64,000 bases of DNA, taken from Meghimatium bilineatum. Lineage: Eukaryota; Mollusca; Gastropoda; Stylommatophora; Philomycidae. Made by a program: the position numbers and the translations under genes. The notes under the pieces are model-generated. The model was not told the origin of the DNA. It worked only from the letters and a program-made list of their open reading frames with translations, and searched no databases. The DNA is taken from contig CM067319.1 in the NCBI GenBank assembly GCA_034231615.1, forward strand, positions 11,162,391 through 11,226,390, read 5' to 3'. Of the stretch, positions 60,364 through 64,000 are shown one piece after another. Each line of letters opens with the position of its first letter. The first letter of the stretch is position 1.

Positions 60364-61285
60364 TGTGGACTATCCTTTTTAAACACTGATGCAAGTGCAG
60401 GCCATTCAGGCAACCGACTAGAATTTATTTATTCGCCATATAATACATATATCTATAATCATGTACGTAGTCAGGTGCTTAAATGTTTGGAAATTTTAAA
60501 TTAGACAGATCCGAGACCGGACAGCAATCGAAGATCACGACTGATCTCACAGTGTATTGTTTGATTTTAGGTTGACCAGTCTATAAATTGGAGTATGATT
60601 TCATGACAAATTTAAATAAAATATATAAATAAACGAAGCTTTGGATATCCGATACAGTTGTGGATTCTTTTTAAGGTCTTTTGAAAGGAATTGAGCTTCA
60701 ATTGGTTAGTTCTGTATATGGGTGTGTCGACAGCTGGAATCACTTTAAATCTTTCTTTATATCTTGCTTATGGACAATCGAATTATTGTCTGTCACAACT
60801 TGATCCGTATCCAAGAATGTTACTCTATACAGCTGAGTTCAGCAGAATTTAACAGCTTTGCCTTGTTCTTGAGTTCAGGAAATCTGGTGACAGAAGCAAA
60901 AATAGTTATTAATATGCAATGTATGTATGTATGCAATTCTCTTAATACAAGAAGTTTCTACGAGATTTGTGACGTCTGGGTAAGTGTTGACAATTATATA
61001 TTAAAAATATTTCAAAAGACGAAGAGGAATGACTTAATTATTCTCGGATTGACACACAGACAACAACAACACACCCAGAAGTGTAAATTTACGATAACCG
61101 TAAACATTTAACATTAGTAGGTGTCATCAAGGTTCAGTACAAAAAGGACCAACTAGGCCTACTCGTGAACATACCCCATTTTGTGATGTTGTTTAGAAGA
61201 TAGCACTCTATTTTTAATGTTCGTTACACTTCTTGATTTGTTTTATTTTATGTGTTATGACATCCTTAGATACATTTATTGTTAT
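60364..61285. other. Upstream region of the host gene
   Basis: Sequence before the ATG of exon 1 on minus. No TATA box, CpG island or repeat family could be assigned with confidence. Further 5' non-coding exons could lie here or to the right. Confidence 0.4.
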
Positions 61286-61289
61286 GGTT

Positions 61290-61590
61290 CACAAGTTTCA
61301 CTGTCTGAAGATGACGATGATGTTCCCCCTTCGCAAGCGAAGAGGAGCATGGCATGAAAAAACAATAAATGTGATGAACAAGTAGAAAGACAACAAAACA
61401 TTTATGATTGTCTGATTTGGTTTGTGAGTTCGTAGATGCCCGATGAGTCCGATTCATGCCAGGAAAGTTCTATTGCAGTGTATGCAGGAGTGCAGAGGGT
61501 TTGGAATAGGAGAGTTTTCAGATTTGTCCTTCCGCTTTCGTCGCTTGTACATTTCCCGCAGTGTTCTTTCTTTTTCAAATTTAGTGATGC
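61290..61590 (-). mobile_element. LINE C-terminus with terminal zinc finger
   Basis: Minus strand: EKERTLREMYKRRKRKDKSE, PLHSCIHCNRTFLA, IGLIGHLRTHKPNQ: a C2H2-like finger at the end of a LINE, a different subfamily from 37,485-37,965. One stop inside the finger. Confidence 0.6.
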
Positions 61591-61594
61591 CTTC

Positions 61595-61880
61595 TTCTTC
61601 TTCCCCTTGGCTCATTCTCAAACTCCTGCAGATTCGCAGGATGTAGTCCGGAGAACGGAATGCGATGTGTCATAGTTTACAGCATTGCTGCGATATCTGC
61701 GCCTTTCGGCCTGACACATCCGACTTCAGCATGGCTTTGGGTCACTGACTCTTATATGGGATGGGGCAGCCAACTCTATCCCATAACCTCCTTAGTCGCC
61801 TTTTACGACATGCATGGGAGGTAAACAGTGTTGCTATTCTTTGCTCCCCTTTCAGGCCCCGGCTACATACGGGCGTAGTG
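61595..61880 (+). repeat. Interspersed repeat C, near-full copy
   Basis: TTCTTCTTCCCCTTGGCTCA, TTCTCAAACTCCTGCAGATT, CGCAGGATGTAGTCCGGAGA, GCTGCGATATCTGCGCCTTT, CGGCCTGACACATCCGACTT, TTACGACATGCATGGGAGGT, TGCTATTCTTTGCTCCCCTT. Taken as the reference copy here. Confidence 0.85.
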
Positions 61881-62164
61881 ATGCCAATAGTGATAAGCAC
61901 CGTCTATCTATCTACAGAGGGGTGATATTCCGGTCAAGATGGTGGATACGTTGGATATCATTCGTTCAGCCTCTAGACCTGGTAGTAGTTTTCTGTGTTT
62001 CAGTGTATGTCTAATGTAATAGGTGATCCCTACATCTGAATGTGATATATTAGAACACAGTGTAACCATTTAGAAACTCTGAAACAACGCTGTGACAGAT
62101 CTAGCAAATCGACAGCGACAAATCACACTGATCATAGAAAATGAAGAGTGCCCAGGAGACGACC

Positions 62165-62290
62165 ACACGAAAAACAATCAAATTTGGATTCATTAACATC
62201 TAGAGATTAAAGAACAAAGCTGAAGATCTAACAGAAGAAGTGGAAAAAAGAAACGTCACATTACTAGGACCAGCAAACACAAGAATTTAA
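62165..62290 (+). mobile_element. RTE-like LINE, start of endonuclease
   Basis: IKFGFINI, then RLKNKAEDLTEEVEKRNVTL and LGPANTR resemble the first residues of the AP endonuclease of RTE-like LINEs (TFNxRGL..KxxE, then LGLQETR). Cut short by a TG microsatellite. Confidence 0.6.
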
Positions 62291-62293
62291 TAT

Positions 62294-62390
62294 ATATATG
62301 TGTGTGTGTGTGTGTGTGCGTGCGTGCGTGTGCGCGTGGTGTGTGTGTGCGTGGTGTGCGTGTGCGCGTGGTGTGTGTGTATGTGTGTTA
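62294..62390. repeat. (TG)n/(CG)n microsatellite
   Basis: An alternating TG run with GTGCGCGTGG and GCGTGCGTG interruptions, about 95 bp. Confidence 0.95.
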
Positions 62391-62412
62391 ACTCCCTATG
62401 CATGATATTTAG

Positions 62413-64000
62413 TAGTGGCGTAGCGCCATAGACGTCAAAATGCTCGGCGTCCCCTTTAAACAATGTAAATATCACACACAGTTAATATTTATTGGCTATA
62501 AACATTACAAAAAGATAATAGCTGGTTTATTTATTATTTGACAGTTATTTGCCCTTGATGAACACACTATGTATCCGCCCTTGAAGTTTGAAGCCCGAAG
62601 CCTTTGGCGTCTATTTTAAAAGAAAACTATCTTGGGAAATAAGATTCTTCACTGAAAGTTTGACGCTAACAATCTTTGGCGTCAAAAAAAGTATATGGTA
62701 ATATAAAAAAAGACGTCACTTAGTGCCTGGTGTTGGAAAACCTGCTGATCTTTATATATCTACGTAAGTGGCGTATAACGCTGGCTACAGACCAATCATA
62801 CGGTTAGAAATAATTTATGATGACGCATTTTCTGAGAATTACAAACTGAAAACCTTTATCTGTTATAATGTGCATAAGCCATACGCTATTACTTCTTTCT
62901 GTGTGTAATTAATTGTTGTATGTATAACTGTTTAACTATAGAAAAAGTACGTTTACCAGTCTCAAATATTGTTAAATTTGTTTTGACAACATCTATGTTT
63001 AGTTTATCATACGAACAGCGATGTGTGTGAAACTTGCAAAGACCAATTTGGCTTTTGATAGTTAAAGAATTTTGTAATAATAGAAATCGAAATTTTAATC
63101 TTCCTTTTTATGAAATATTTCCTTGGATAACTGGCGGCGCTGACAAACAAAAAAATGTTTTGCTACGTATGTCTATTGTGTGGGACCAAAGACTATAAAT
63201 AGTTCAAGGAAGGCATTTGTGAGTTAAGCAACTTTATTAGAAAAGCAGTAAAACAACAGTCTTCAAAGCAGCATTTATTACACAATGAAGCATTTCATCA
63301 GCTTGACAAGACACGAATTGAACATGTGCTATCGGAAGTTGCACGACTACAAATAGTAAAACACATGAGATTGTGCCGTCAAACAGACAAAACTTGCAGC
63401 GACTCATTCAGTCGCTAATATTTTTTAAGTAAAGAGGAACTAGCATTCCGTGGACAAGAGAGGATGAAAGTGCAGCACACAAAAGAAATTATCTAGAATA
63501 ATTAGATTTACTAGCTTAAAATGAGTCCATAGTGAGAGATCACTTGCAGTCGCCCTCACTTCTAGAGGGCACTACGCCAGACATCCAAAATGTTTAAATT
63601 GAAGCAATAACTGATGCTTTAAATGAGCGTATCAAATGTGAAAGGTGTCCATATATTTCCATTCAAACTGACGAGACTCTAAATGTGTCATATAATGCTC
63701 AAATGAGCATAATATTTAGGTATCGTTTGAATGATAGAACAGAGGAAAAATGTGTTGGTTTTTATAACGTTTCCAAAAACAAAACTGCTGCTGAATTATC
63801 TGAAATCATACGACAAGTTTTGCATGACTGGGATGTAGATGACAAAAATGTTGTTACGTCAGACATATAATGACACTTCAATAATGGCAGGGAGACAAGG
63901 CAGAGTTCAAAAATTAGTGAAGAACTTTTGCTCACATGCTCTCTTTATCCATTGCTATACACACCAACTGAACGTGGAACTTCTGCAAAGTTCGAAAAAT
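62413..64000 (+). mobile_element. hAT transposon (DUF4371-type transposase), cut by window edge
   Basis: A likely left terminal repeat TAGTGGCGTAGCGCC starts at 62,413. Subterminal GGCGTC/GACGTC motifs follow (about 62,435-62,720). From 63,150 the plus strand reads, across breaks, CYVCLLCGTKDYK, FIRKAVKQQSSKQHLLHNEA, FLSKEELAFRGQ, then in a 61-codon intact frame QMSIIFRYRLNDRTEEKCVG, FYNVSKNKTAAELSEIIRQV and LHDWDVDDKN. FIHCYTHQLN-like sequence follows near the right edge. This matches hAT-type transposases related to ZMYM1-like proteins. Degraded in the window; the right end is not seen. Confidence 0.82.

Noticed and set aside
60764-61111. 115-codon plus-strand open frame
   Set aside because: No motif, AT-rich setting, no neighbours that suggest an exon.

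Overview
The window is AT-rich nuclear DNA from an invertebrate animal, probably a lophotrochozoan and most likely a mollusc (perhaps a gastropod). This is inferred from small exons in very long introns, tRNA-derived SINEs, and I/Nimb-like and RTE-like LINEs with C-termini of the type common in snail genomes. No search could be run, so the species is open. There is no sign of bacterial or organellar DNA, and no LTR element, retrovirus or Polinton was recognised.

One host gene fills almost the whole window on the minus strand. I chained 22 coding exons from an ATG at 60,363 to a donor at 2,362. All splice phases agree and the sum is 3,310 nt, about 1,103 codons; the 3' end lies beyond the left edge. 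The predicted protein is a secreted or membrane-bound multidomain molecule. In order it has a signal peptide, LRRNT, four LRRs on separate exons, LRRCT, a cysteine-rich Ly-6/uPAR-like module (two exons), a SEA-like module (three exons), a four-exon cassette EGF-a/FN3-B/EGF-b/FN3-A present twice in tandem, and a second SEA-like module (three exons). This looks like the ectodomain of a cell-surface adhesion receptor. No transmembrane or cytoplasmic part is in the window.

The introns are packed with mobile elements. An I/Nimb-like LINE with RT and RNase H lies at 1-1,490 (-), and a close relative at 55,161-56,369 (+) sits inside an older LINE with a 15-bp target-site duplication. Many 5'-truncated RTE-like LINE tails are present, along with jockey-like remnants, a probable Penelope-like remnant, three tRNA-derived SINE groups, two related interspersed repeats (C and D), a mariner remnant, a Helitron fragment at about 50.3-51.5 kb, hAT-like MITEs, a TA-flanked MITE, and the start of a hAT transposon running off the right edge.

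The most striking non-genic feature is a 5-kb array of about 153 copies of a 33-bp unit (12,195-17,264). Its unit matches an internal piece of repeat D, copies of which lie elsewhere in the window, so the array appears to have grown out of a transposed element. At least six other minisatellites here also seem to be seeded inside LINE, mariner or MITE sequence. Several arrays were later split by further insertions. The huge open frames across the 33-bp array are by-products of the repeat and are not called as genes.
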